Shown here piece by piece: positions 1 to 7,228 of a stretch of 31,652 nt of DNA. A model generated the notes under the pieces. It did not search any database. It saw only the letters and a list, made by a program, of their open reading frames with translations, and was not told the origin of the DNA. Each line of letters begins with the position of its first letter. Position 1 is the first letter of the stretch. The translations under genes were made by a program, and so were the position numbers. Source of the DNA: Longibacter sp051155795 (GTDB lineage Bacteria > Bacteroidota > Rhodothermia > Rhodothermales > Salinibacteraceae); assembly GCF_051155795.1 (NCBI RefSeq), contig NZ_DAXETW010000134.1, positions 1-31,652 of the forward strand, read 5' to 3'.

Positions 1-830
1 CCCTTGCCGGAGCCCTGTTCACGAATGGGTGCAAATCCGCCCGCTGCTTCGACGCTGAACGTGGCTGTGGACGGCGCCCGTCGCGTGACGAGATTAACGG
101 CCCCGCCAATGGCATCCGCATCCATGTCGGGCGTAATTGCCTTCGAGACTTCGATCGATTGAAGGATGCTCGTCGGAACGGCGTCAAGCGCAATTTGCCG
201 CACGTCCCCTTCCGGCGACGGAATCCGCTCGCCGTTGAACGTCACGGTCGTCAGTTGCGGCGCCCCGCCACGGATCTGGATGAAACGACCTTCACCCTGA
301 TCGCGCTGCACACCGATTCCCGGCACACGCTGCAGCGCATCCGGTGCTGTCGCGTCCGGGAACTGCCCGATCTGGTCTGCCGCGACGACGTTTGTGATAT
401 TCGCAGCGTTCTTCTGCTGGCTGAGCGCTTTCGCCTGCCCCTGCGCACGGCTGCCGAGGACGACAACCCCTTCCGTACGCAACTGCGAAACCGACAGCGC
501 GACGTCGACGCCCGTATCACCATCCACCGTGATCTCGCGCGTTACGGGCTCATAGCCGATGTATGAAACACGCAGACGATACGACCCGGCAGGTACGTTT
601 GGAATTGCGTATTCGCCGTCAACGTCCGTCGCGGCACCGCGGGAGGTCCCGAGAATCAGGACATTGGCGCCCGGAAGATGATTACCGGTGGTGGCATCGG
701 ATACCACGCCGCTTACCGTTCCGCTGCCGGACTGCCCGAGGACGATACCCGGCGCCCATGCCCAGACGAGGAAGGTGATGACAAAGACGGCCCCGGAGAC
801 GGGCCGGGCGTGGTCGAAGCGATTGATCAT
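1..830 (-). CDS. TonB-dependent outer-membrane receptor, 5' part (cut by window edge)
   Basis: This is the N-terminal 276 or so residues of a TonB-dependent receptor that runs off the left edge of the window. Reading from ATG at 830 there is a hydrophobic signal sequence (about residues 12-33). A carboxypeptidase-regulatory-like beta-sandwich follows at about 37-115 (GTVSGVVSDATTG, DGEYAIPNVPAGSYRLRVSY). The plug domain follows (PDATAPDALQRVPGIGVQRD, FIQIRGG, then PDMDADAIGGAVNLVTRRAP). The last motif is typical of the large TIGR01782-type receptor subfamily. Such proteins import bulky substrates such as glycans, peptides or siderophores across the outer membrane using TonB energy. The substrate cannot be told because the barrel is missing. 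The ATG at 830 is the best start because the signal peptide begins right after it. Confidence 0.92.
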   Translation of the reverse strand, partial: MINRFDHARPVSGAVFVITFLVWAWAPGIVLGQSGSGTVSGVVSDATTGNHLPGANVLILGTSRGAATDVDGEYAIPNVPAGSYRLRVSYIGYEPVTREITVDGDTGVDVALSVSQLRTEGVVVLGSRAQGQAKALSQQKNAANITNVVAADQIGQFPDATAPDALQRVPGIGVQRDQGEGRFIQIRGGAPQLTTVTFNGERIPSPEGDVRQIALDAVPTSILQSIEVSKAITPDMDADAIGGAVNLVTRRAPSTATFSVEAAGGFAPIREQGSGK

Positions 831-1145
831 GATTGATACCTGCCCTGGTCGGGAGATGACATACACACCGGAAGCTATGGATCGCGTTCGATTGGCCGGT
901 TACGAGACCATGACGCATCGGTTATCGAATCATTTTGCGACGATCATCGATCGCGCTCGTCATCCACCGAGCCGTTGAACGTCGAGCATCGTCTCCCTGC
1001 CGGAGACAGCGAGGTGCGCCTGATTCGCACCCGAAAACCCGCCAGGAACCTTCTTCACCGGCATCCGGGCATTCCGATACTGAACGGGCGTTGCACGGAC
1101 GGTGCGGACGGGCGTCCCCTCGACCTTCACGCAAACGGACGACCG
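831..1145. other. Divergent intergenic region
   Basis: This gap separates the divergent TonB receptor (-) and DUF1801 gene (+) and must hold both promoters. Short ORFs here have no recognisable protein character. I found no convincing -35/-10 pair, sigma-54 element or operator. Confidence 0.5.
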
Positions 1146-1535
1146 ATGCACCCGGAAACGAGGGCGTACAATCGATCGCGACGACCGGAGGAGCAGGACA
1201 TCTGCGACCTTCTGGCGTGTGAGATCGATCGTTTATTGCCGGAGGCGGAGAACAAGATCTGGCACGCGCACCCGGTCTGGTTTCTGGATGGCAATCCGGT
1301 TGTCGGCTACAATATGTTGAAAGACAGTGTCCGCCTGCTATTCTGGAGTGGACAGTCGTTTGCGACGCCTGGGTTGTCCGACCAGGGGAGCTTCAAAGCC
1401 GCAGAAATCCGCTACACGATGATTGAACAGGTTAACACGAGGGAACTGAGACGCTGGCTGGCCGAAGCCCGGGATGTGCAGTGGGATTACAAGAACATCG
1501 TGCGACGCAAAGGCCGACTCGAACGGCTACGGTAG
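1146..1535 (+). CDS. DUF1801 (YdhG-like) domain protein
   Basis: This is a 129-residue cytoplasmic protein with the DUF1801 pattern: a conserved Trp and PVWF.DGNPVVGY segment (about residues 39-56), a beta-strand with SVRLLFWSGQSF, then a C-terminal helix with RRWLAEARDVQWDY. The fold is SRPBCC/YdhG-like and the biochemical role of the family is unknown. The reading frame is open further upstream (to 975), but the 5' part is low-complexity and does not resemble the family. ATG at 1146 gives the usual length. It lies 53 nt ahead of the VOC gene on the same strand, so the two may be co-transcribed. Confidence 0.75.
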   Translation: MHPETRAYNRSRRPEEQDICDLLACEIDRLLPEAENKIWHAHPVWFLDGNPVVGYNMLKDSVRLLFWSGQSFATPGLSDQGSFKAAEIRYTMIEQVNTRELRRWLAEARDVQWDYKNIVRRKGRLERLR

Positions 1536-1588
1536 GCACGCATGCGTCGACGTCCCCTCATCCTTTCACGAAAACCTATATCAGAACC

Positions 1589-2383
1589 ATGGAAGCGACC
1601 CGCACGTCCCGCTACGTTCACGGCCAGTTCTGCTGGGTCGACCTCGTCGCCCACGACATGAGCGCGGCAGCCGCCTTCTACGGCGACCTGTTCGAATGGA
1701 CGCTCGAGATGCAGGACACCGACGACGGTCCGCCCTATGGCATGTTTCACCGCGAGGGCGCCGTGGTTGCAGGCATCGGCGAGATGAGCAGCGACATGCG
1801 CGAGGGCGGACGTCCACCCGCGTGGAATAGCTACGTGCACGTAGACGACGTCCACGATGCGGTCGAACAGGCTGAATCACTCGGGGCCGCCATCGTCGTC
1901 CCGCCTATGGAGGTAATGGACGCCGGCTGGTTGGCGTATATCCAGGGCCCCACAGGCGCTACCGTCGGACTATGGCAGGACGGTACTCATCACGGCGCCG
2001 AACGCGTGAACGAACCCGGCTCCTTCTGCTGGAATGAACTCAACACACGCGACCTGGAATCGGCACGCACGTTCTTCGACGACCTCTTCGGGTGGACCTA
2101 CGAGGACAATCCCGACGCACCGTCGCCGTATCTAATTATTCAAAACGAGGGACGGCCGAACGGCGGCATTCTGGAAATGAACGAGGAATGGGCCGACATG
2201 CCGCCGCACTGGATGGTGTACTTCGCTGTCGAAAACATCGAGCAGAGCATCGAGCAGCTACAGTCGCTCGGCGGCGCACTGCATCACGAACCGTTCGACA
2301 CGCAGGCGGGACGGATGGCTCCGGTCGCCGACCCGCAGGGCGCTGCCTTTTACCTGATCGCTCTTCCTGCGCAGGAATCGTGA
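1589..2383 (+). CDS. VOC-family protein with two glyoxalase-like domains
   Basis: This 264-residue protein is built of two tandem vicinal-oxygen-chelate domains, at about residues 10-130 and 138-260. The two halves start with matching motifs (FCWVDLVAHDMSAAAAFYGDLFEWT and FCWNELNTRDLESARTFFDDLFGWT), so it arose by internal duplication. Both end with a conserved DPxG/GPTGA turn before a final beta-strand. Proteins of this type (CFP30B-like) bind small molecules, but the substrate is not predictable. A longer frame starts at 1481 inside the preceding gene; ATG at 1589 fits the domain boundary. It is convergent with the APC permease downstream. Confidence 0.85.
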   Translation: MEATRTSRYVHGQFCWVDLVAHDMSAAAAFYGDLFEWTLEMQDTDDGPPYGMFHREGAVVAGIGEMSSDMREGGRPPAWNSYVHVDDVHDAVEQAESLGAAIVVPPMEVMDAGWLAYIQGPTGATVGLWQDGTHHGAERVNEPGSFCWNELNTRDLESARTFFDDLFGWTYEDNPDAPSPYLIIQNEGRPNGGILEMNEEWADMPPHWMVYFAVENIEQSIEQLQSLGGALHHEPFDTQAGRMAPVADPQGAAFYLIALPAQES

Positions 2384-2532
2384 CGTGCGTCTTGTTCGCC
2401 CTCCGTCGCCCCGGCGTGTTTCGGGCCATTCGGTGGAGGAGACCGCCCGGCGCTACGGTACAAAAGGAATGGCTCCTGCGCTTCTTTTCCGCGTGGACGC
2501 AAGGTCGGTGAGGTCGCCCTGGACCGTATTGT

Positions 2533-2556
2533 ACCTTCCCAGGCCCGAGCGAAGGT
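2533..2556. terminator. Candidate hairpin between convergent genes
   Basis: A perfect 6-bp inverted repeat (ACCTTC / GAAGGT) with a 12-nt loop lies immediately beyond the stop codon of the APC permease, in the convergent gap. No U-tract follows, so termination here is only a suggestion. Confidence 0.3.
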
Positions 2557-2557
2557 C

Positions 2558-3868
2558 TTACCCTTTTGCCCGAATCCGTCGCGCCAGCAGATGCCAGAGG
2601 AGGCCGGCTGCGATGAGTCCAAGCCCGACGCTCCAGTATAGCGGCTCGACGAAGAAGGCAAGCGATCCACAGCTCACGAGGCCCGCGACGCTCACCCAGG
2701 CGGGAAAGAGTCGGTTGTCCGCGGAAATGTAGAGCGCGGCCAGGTTCGTGATCGCGTAGTAGACGAGGACCGTGAAGGCGCTGAACGACCAGGTGACGCG
2801 GACATCTCCGATCAACGCCAGCCCGGCGATGACGGCTCCCATCATGAGGACCGCCGGCCCGGGCGTGGTCCCTTCCTCGTTGATCCGCCCGAAGATCCGC
2901 GGCATGTCCGCGCGGCGTCCCATGGCGAGAAGAACGCGGGAGAGCCCCAGGATCAGGTTCAGAAGTACTCCGAGCATCGCCGTGATCGCGCCGAAGGCAA
3001 CCACCTGAGACACGCCCGGGATATCGAACGCGCGGGCAGCCACCTCAAGCGGGGCGGCCTGGTTGGCTGTTGCCTCACTCAATCCATCGGCACCGATGGC
3101 TCCGACGCCCACGACGGCGACGGCGATGTACAGCGTCATCGTAACGAGCAGCGTCACGATAATGGCGCGGGGGATGGTGGTCCGCGGGGATCGCACTTCC
3201 TCTCCCAGCGTCGCGATGCGGCCATAGCCTGTATAGGCGACGAACATCAGCGCGGACGCATACAAGACGGCGCGCCAGCCGCCCCCCGTTTCGGGGGCCT
3301 GGAAGAAGTTGGCGAACCCGTTCAGTCCGTCGGAGAACGCGGTCGGCGACCCGGCAACCACGAAGAGGCCCAGAGCGGCCAGCGTGATCGAGACGACGAT
3401 GATATTGGTGATGTTGGACCGCCGGAGACCGGAGTACACGACGGCCGTCAGCACGACGACGGCCAGGACGGCGACGGGCACGAGCCAGACGTCCATGTTC
3501 ACGCCGATGGCGCCGAGAAGATAGCCGGAGAACCCCAGCGCAGCCGTCGCCGCGGACGCGCTCTTCGCGATGAGGTACATCCATCCGGCCGTGAACCCGA
3601 AGGCCGGGCTCAGGAATTCGTAGCCGTATTCGTAGGTGCCGCCGGACACGGCGTGGTTGGCGGCGAGCTGCGCGCTGGAGAGCCCGTTGAAGGTCGCGAC
3701 CATGGCGCCAAGGGCAACCGCAATAATGACCGCCGGACCGGCAATCCCGGCCGCGATGCCGATACTGACAAAGACACCTGTGCCGACGATCGAGCCGAGC
3801 CCCATCATGACGGCTCCAAAGGTGCCAAGCTCACGGGTAAGACGTTTGGGGGCCGCGTCGTCTGGCAT
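2558..3868 (-). CDS. APC-superfamily amino acid permease
   Basis: This is a 436-residue inner-membrane transporter with about 12 hydrophobic segments. The first helix carries the APC signature GSIVGTGVFVSIGIAAG (residues 25-41), the unwound substrate and cation site of the family. A conserved motif (YTGYGRIATLGEEVRSPRTTIPRAI) follows in the middle. These point to an amino acid/polyamine/organocation transporter of the YfnA/CAT type. The substrate cannot be named. It lies 119 nt downstream of a PadR-type regulator on the same strand, and so is the likely target of that regulator or part of its transcript. The length is normal and no defects are seen. Confidence 0.9.
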   Translation of the reverse strand: MPDDAAPKRLTRELGTFGAVMMGLGSIVGTGVFVSIGIAAGIAGPAVIIAVALGAMVATFNGLSSAQLAANHAVSGGTYEYGYEFLSPAFGFTAGWMYLIAKSASAATAALGFSGYLLGAIGVNMDVWLVPVAVLAVVVLTAVVYSGLRRSNITNIIVVSITLAALGLFVVAGSPTAFSDGLNGFANFFQAPETGGGWRAVLYASALMFVAYTGYGRIATLGEEVRSPRTTIPRAIIVTLLVTMTLYIAVAVVGVGAIGADGLSEATANQAAPLEVAARAFDIPGVSQVVAFGAITAMLGVLLNLILGLSRVLLAMGRRADMPRIFGRINEEGTTPGPAVLMMGAVIAGLALIGDVRVTWSFSAFTVLVYYAITNLAALYISADNRLFPAWVSVAGLVSCGSLAFFVEPLYWSVGLGLIAAGLLWHLLARRIRAKG

Positions 3869-3987
3869 TCAGTCGTGGGAAGTTGTGATGTGAGGTCGGG
3901 AGCGGCGTCGTTCGGTCCGGTGCCGGCGCGCGTCTGGGTGATGGCCGGACGCACCGGGGAGGTGTCTGAGGGCGTGTCGTTGGGGGT

Positions 3988-4353
3988 TTAGGCGCGCTCG
4001 CCCGGCGGGTCCGGCAGGGACGTCGGACCGTCCCCGTCCAGCAGTTCGCCGGTCAGCTCGGCGAGGCGGGGTCGGAGCGCGTCGAGGGCCTCCCGGCCAG
4101 CTTCCGTTGCGGCGTAGTACTTCCGCTGTTTGCCGTCAACCACCCGTTCTGTATGCTCGAGCAGGCCGTTGTCTTCCATGCGGTGGAGAAGCGGGTAGAA
4201 GGTGCCGGCGCTGATCTCGTAGCCGTGTCGCCGGAGTTCCTCCATCATCGCCGCACCGTAGAACGGGTCTTCGACCGCATGGTAGAGCACATGCAGGCGC
4301 ATGAACGCGAGGTGGACGCTTCGAAGCACGGGCGTGTCGGGCTGCTGTCCCAT
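3988..4353 (-). CDS. PadR-family transcriptional regulator
   Basis: This 121-residue DNA-binding protein has the PadR winged helix-turn-helix at about residues 15-85: LHVLYHAVEDPFYGAAMMEELRRHG, then the recognition part ISAGTFYPLLHRMEDNGLLEH and the wing RKYYAATEAGREAL. PadR proteins are usually repressors released by small hydrophobic ligands. The frame extends 18 codons upstream of the chosen ATG. I prefer ATG at 4353 because the upstream DNA is a perfect inverted repeat abutting this codon, a likely operator. The short C-terminal tail after the wing is Pro/Gly rich rather than a long coiled coil. The next gene on the strand is the APC permease. Confidence 0.88.
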   Translation of the reverse strand: MGQQPDTPVLRSVHLAFMRLHVLYHAVEDPFYGAAMMEELRRHGYEISAGTFYPLLHRMEDNGLLEHTERVVDGKQRKYYAATEAGREALDALRPRLAELTGELLDGDGPTSLPDPPGERA

Positions 4354-4372
4354 TATCGGTTGCCGATATCGG
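4354..4372. promoter_or_regulatory. Likely PadR operator (inverted repeat at the start codon)
   Basis: TATCGG (4354-4359), spacer TTG, then CCGATA (4363-4368) is a perfect inverted repeat touching the padR start codon, with another TATCGG half-site at 4367-4372. Its placement over the translation start fits autorepression. The family is known to bind short inverted repeats, but binding of this one is inferred. Confidence 0.5.
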
Positions 4373-4373
4373 A

Positions 4374-4705
4374 TGTCAATGATACGAGAGAACCCGACGT
4401 CATGCAACGCTCCGGGATAACGATTGCGTGATCACGCCACCTCCAGCCGATACGCGATCTCTCCCCGATAGCCGAGTTCTACCCGACAGGAGACCGTGCC
4501 TTCGTCCGTCCGAAATGAACCCCGTGAGGCTCGTCGCAGACGTAGATCCGAGAGTCGGGCGGTACTTGCATGTGGATTGCCGGCCTCCATAAAGCTGGGA
4601 GTGCCGCTCTGAGACTTTATGTATGCACGTTCGTGCATGCCATAATTCAAGACCGAACAGCCCCGTGGCCGGTACCAATATGATCTTCGTAGATACGAGT
4701 ACCCC
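4374..4705. other. Divergent intergenic region between padR and brnT
   Basis: This gap must carry the padR promoter (-) and the brnT promoter (+). A 72-codon minus-strand ORF at 4432-4650 has a plausible beta-like end but no recognisable family and no clear start. It may be a gene remnant. The only strong element is the palindrome listed at 4623-4638. Confidence 0.4.
4623..4638. promoter_or_regulatory. Palindrome upstream of brnT, candidate autoregulatory operator
   Basis: ATGCACG-TT-CGTGCAT is a perfect 7-bp inverted repeat 67 nt before the brnT start. It is followed at 4640-4645 by CATAAT, one mismatch from a -10 box, so the palindrome would sit in the promoter spacer. BrnTA systems are known to autorepress through the BrnA ribbon-helix-helix domain; this being the site is inference. 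Confidence 0.45.
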
Positions 4706-5017
4706 GTGGATTTCGAATGGAACGAGGAAAAGCGAACATCGAATATTGAAAAGCATGGCGTAGATTTCGTGGACGCTACGCGTATTCCGTTAGGAGAGCA
4801 TCTGTCCTATCCCGTTTCCCGTCCGGACATGGAGGAAGAGCGGTTTGTCGCTGTGGGACCGCTCCAACCGTCAAGCGTGAGGCCATATCATTGGTCGGGA
4901 CCTCTCGCTGTCGTTGTGTACACGATTCGCCAGGGTGCGTACCGAATCATCTCAGCCAGACAAGCTAACACCAATGAGCGAAAACGATATTACGCGCGTT
5001 TCCCCCGAGGATCTTGA
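4706..5017 (+). CDS. brnT: BrnT-family ribonuclease toxin
   Basis: This 103-residue toxin starts at GTG. It has the BrnT N-terminal signature FEWNEEKRTSNIEKHGVDF (residues 3-21), a central EERFVAVG strand, and the C-terminal RIISARQANTNERKRYY block. The fold is RelE-like and family members cut RNA and stop translation. Most homologues are about 90-95 residues; here roughly ten extra residues (LQPSSVRPYHW region, about 53-63) sit between the strands GP and LAVVVY. It overlaps the antitoxin gene by 44 nt, so the two are translationally coupled in the usual toxin-first order. The recognised catalytic-region residues (His16, Arg of the ISARQA motif) are present, so it is probably intact. Confidence 0.88.
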   Translation: MDFEWNEEKRTSNIEKHGVDFVDATRIPLGEHLSYPVSRPDMEEERFVAVGPLQPSSVRPYHWSGPLAVVVYTIRQGAYRIISARQANTNERKRYYARFPRGS

Positions 5018-5336
5018 TGATCGGGAGAGCAGAACGGACTGGGAGCGTTTGGAGAGCGTCTCTGACGAGGAGATTGAAGCGGCGGTCGAGAGCGACCCAG
5101 ATTCCGAGCTCCTGGATGCCGACTGGTTTCAGAAAGCTCAGGTCGTCAATCCATCTGTGGAAAAACAGCGGATCACAATACGTCTCGACGAGGACATCAT
5201 CGAGTTCTTCAAGCAGAAGGGATCGGGCTACCAGACGCGGATAAATGATGTCCTCCGGGCTTTTGTCCTCTCCAAACAATGGAGTAAAGCGCTCGAGACC
5301 GAGACCCCTCAGGAGAGCGACACACCCAAGCCGTAG
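4974..5336 (+). CDS. brnA: BrnA-family antitoxin
   Basis: This 120-residue acidic protein partners BrnT. The N-terminal half is disordered and acidic (SDEEIEAAVESDPDSE) and probably wraps the toxin. A ribbon-helix-helix DNA-binding domain follows at about residues 63-102, beginning KQRITIRLDEDIIEFFKQKG and continuing with GYQTRINDVLRAFV. ATG at 4974 is chosen over an upstream start at 4914 because the family begins with this acidic stretch. It is expected to neutralise BrnT and, with it, to repress the shared promoter; the palindrome at 4623-4638 is a candidate site. The C-terminal tail after the helix is short and charged. Confidence 0.88.
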   Translation: MSENDITRVSPEDLDDRESRTDWERLESVSDEEIEAAVESDPDSELLDADWFQKAQVVNPSVEKQRITIRLDEDIIEFFKQKGSGYQTRINDVLRAFVLSKQWSKALETETPQESDTPKP

Positions 5337-5397
5337 GCATCCAAAAAGTGTAGGATATCTTCATTTCTCGCAGGCAGCTCTAACGCGATCAATACGT

Positions 5398-5625
5398 CCA
5401 GTCCTCGTGCGCGAGGGGCTCGGCATTTAGTTGTTCGCGCGCATGTCGCCAGTTCGGGAGATGCCGATCGAGGATTCTTGTCGCCATCTAGTCGTCGACG
5501 TTTCCGTTGAATCGCTCAATTTACGGATTATCCGTCGGTTTGTGGGGCTTGCAGACCTCCAGCATGACATCGAAATCATGTCCAGCGATCGAGCGCTTTA
5601 ACCATGAGTTCGCTTCCGTTAACGA
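5398..5625 (-). pseudogene. Decayed IS3-type transposase (integrase core) fragment
   Basis: Read on the minus strand, one frame gives NGSELMVKALDRW and then a stop. After a frame change the next frame gives HDFDVMLEVCKPHKPTDNP, stop, IERFNGNV, then a third stop, and ends RHLPNWRHAREQLNAEP. This matches the order of the IS3/rve integrase C-terminal core (DNG..F, KPxKPxDNxxIERFNG, ...AR..LN..RP). At least one frameshift and two in-frame stops make it a relic. No terminal inverted repeats or target duplication are visible. It lies between brnTA and the tRNA, a common landing place for mobile DNA. Confidence 0.7.
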
Positions 5626-5693
5626 CCGATCTCCCCTCTGGAGGCACCCCCCGACCTGGACCGGCATGCGGAGAACAAACCAGCCGGCATAAC

Positions 5694-5727
5694 AAAAAGG
5701 CTCCTACCCGATGAAGGACAGAAGCCT
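5694..5727 (-). terminator. Intrinsic terminator after tRNA-Val
   Basis: On the minus strand a 12-bp stem with a few G-U pairs (arms 5716-5727 and 5698-5709, loop TTCATC) runs directly into TTTTT. It starts 9 nt after the tRNA CCA end. Confidence 0.75.
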
Positions 5728-5735
5728 GGATGAGA

Positions 5736-5812
5736 TGGTGGGCCCTCCTGGATTTGAACCAGGGACCTCTCGCGTGTGAGGCGAGCGCTCTAAACCACTG
5801 AGCTAAGAGCCC
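5736..5812 (-). tRNA. tRNA-Val (anticodon CAC)
   Basis: The minus strand folds as a full cloverleaf. The acceptor GGGCTCT pairs with AGGGCCC (one G-U), the D-arm region is AGCTCAGTGGTTTAGAGC, the anticodon stem CTCGC/GCGAG encloses loop CTCACAC, and the T-arm is CCTGG-TTCAAAT-CCAGG. The loop places CAC at the anticodon, reading the GUG valine codon. The 3' CCA is genome-encoded (complement of 5736-5738). There is no intron. The discriminator base is A, as expected for valine. Confidence 0.95.
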
Positions 5813-5871
5813 GAATGTGAACGCTCCGCGGTCGGGAGCATCGGCAAATCGATTGGCTGCAACGACGGTAC

Positions 5872-5899
5872 AGGATACAGGATCCACACGAGCGACCAA
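5872..5899 (-). promoter_or_regulatory. Candidate tRNA promoter
   Basis: On the minus strand TTGGTC, a 16-bp spacer and TATCCT lie about 60 nt upstream of the tRNA 5' end. This is a moderate match to a housekeeping -35/-10 pair. Confidence 0.3.
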
Positions 5900-5953
5900 C
5901 ACGCGTCAAGAAGCCGCGAATGTGTATAGCCGCACGTGCACGCGGCAACGAAA

Positions 5954-6910
5954 CTACGGGTGCCGGGAGGAAAGCACGGTGCCGGACGTTGGCGCGTCCC
6001 CCTGCCGGGTCGCCGACGGTCGCGGAGCCGCCGGAAAAAACGAGATGGTCGACCAGCCCGCAACGGCGTATGGGAGCGTGTTCGACGGGGACCCGTCGGC
6101 CGGGGCCGGACCGGGCCATGGTGTCATCCCCTGCTCGGTGCCGAGGAGAAGTTCGGAGCCATCGAGGGGAAGCGTCAGCCCGTCGAACGTTGCCCCGTCG
6201 TCGGCCAGAAGAGGCGCCTCCCCTGCCGGGGTGGCGGACACCGGCTCTCGATCAGGCACCGGGGTTGTCTCCGCCTCGACCGTGGAAAAGTCGTAGGTCG
6301 TACCGGCGCGTCCGTTGGAGCCCAGAAAGGTCATCGCCGCTGACGGGTCCGGCGTGCTCATCGGCGCCTGTGACGCCGGGATTAATGCTGTGACGGACGG
6401 GGACGTGAGGGACTGCGTTGCACCGGACGGGCCGGATGCAGACACGGCGGACCGGGCAGTGGAGACGGCGGTGCGGGCAGCCGGATCGGCTTCGGCGCCG
6501 AAGAGGAGGGCACCAGTGAAGATGCCCACCACGAGCGCAACGGCCATGGACGATGCGATGCCGAGAGCGGCGCCCGAGTGATCGCGGACCAAGTCGGTGA
6601 AGGACGACTGCTGGCGCAGCATGTCGCACTCCACCTTTCTACAGACCCGGGATTGAACCCGGTTGCATACGCGACGTCGCTTCGCTCGGGAGGGTGGCGC
6701 CGGTTTCCCGCTATGACCGAGCATTTCGCGGGTCTCGTTCAGCTGCTCGATGTGCGCTTTCAGGTCCGGGTTGGCTTCGACGTACGTCTCAAAGACCGCC
6801 TCAAGCGACGGATCCATCGTCCCGTCGACGTACTCGCATAGCCATTCATCCAGCCATGCGTAGGAGGCGTCGTCGCCGTCCCGGGGGGGAAGAGATGCGT
6901 GATCATTCAT
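5954..6910 (-). CDS. Putative anti-sigma-factor-like membrane protein
   Basis: This 318-residue protein has a short N-terminal helical module (residues 18-65, EWLCEYVDGTMDPSLEAVFETYVEANPDLKAHIEQL). It has the layout of the anti-sigma zinc-finger domain (YxDGxL...N/CPxxxxxxxxL) but without the His/Cys zinc ligands. A basic stretch (78-92), one transmembrane helix (about 113-137) and a long Ala/Pro/Ser/Thr-rich C-terminal region follow. Many anti-sigma factors are single-pass with such a cytoplasmic N-terminus and a periplasmic tail. No ECF sigma factor is next to it, which weakens the call. It could instead be another envelope-anchored regulator. It is followed by tRNA-Val on the same strand. 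Confidence 0.55.
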   Translation of the reverse strand: MNDHASLPPRDGDDASYAWLDEWLCEYVDGTMDPSLEAVFETYVEANPDLKAHIEQLNETREMLGHSGKPAPPSRAKRRRVCNRVQSRVCRKVECDMLRQQSSFTDLVRDHSGAALGIASSMAVALVVGIFTGALLFGAEADPAARTAVSTARSAVSASGPSGATQSLTSPSVTALIPASQAPMSTPDPSAAMTFLGSNGRAGTTYDFSTVEAETTPVPDREPVSATPAGEAPLLADDGATFDGLTLPLDGSELLLGTEQGMTPWPGPAPADGSPSNTLPYAVAGWSTISFFPAAPRPSATRQGDAPTSGTVLSSRHP

Positions 6911-7228
6911 GACGGGGCATCGGCCGAGTCAAAACCACAGGGCCGCTGCGTGTGCCTTCCGGCCAACACTGAACGAGCGTGACCGGGGCGGTGTGCAGCG
7001 TGCGTCCGTGCGCAGATCGCGCCCGTGGAAGCGACGTCGTCTGCGACTACTGCGGGTATGACTGCTCAGGTGTTATGTTTCTAAACATCCATCCGTTTAG
7101 CAATCCCGTCCGGACCTGCATCGGTCAGTACACGATCGCAAATCGCCTGATGCTACGAGCCTCGTATGCCCCGGGATCCGGGCGGACGATCGGATTTGAC
7201 GGGAGCCGCGGCGGTGGGACATCACCGA
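6911..7228. other. Intergenic region between holA and the anti-sigma-like gene
   Basis: No gene is seen. Just beyond the holA stop are two close hairpins: TACGAG-C-CTCGTA (7154-7166) and CCCGG-GAT-CCGGG (7170-7182). They may end the holA transcript, though there is no U-tract. A further inverted repeat ATGTTT-CT-AAACAT lies at 7075-7088 with a partial copy (GTTTAG) nearby, and could be an operator for the downstream gene. All of this is tentative. Confidence 0.35.

Noticed and set aside
4432..4650. 72-codon minus-strand ORF between padR and brnT
   Set aside because: No recognisable family, doubtful start, and it overlaps the brnT promoter palindrome; could be a remnant but not supported as a gene.
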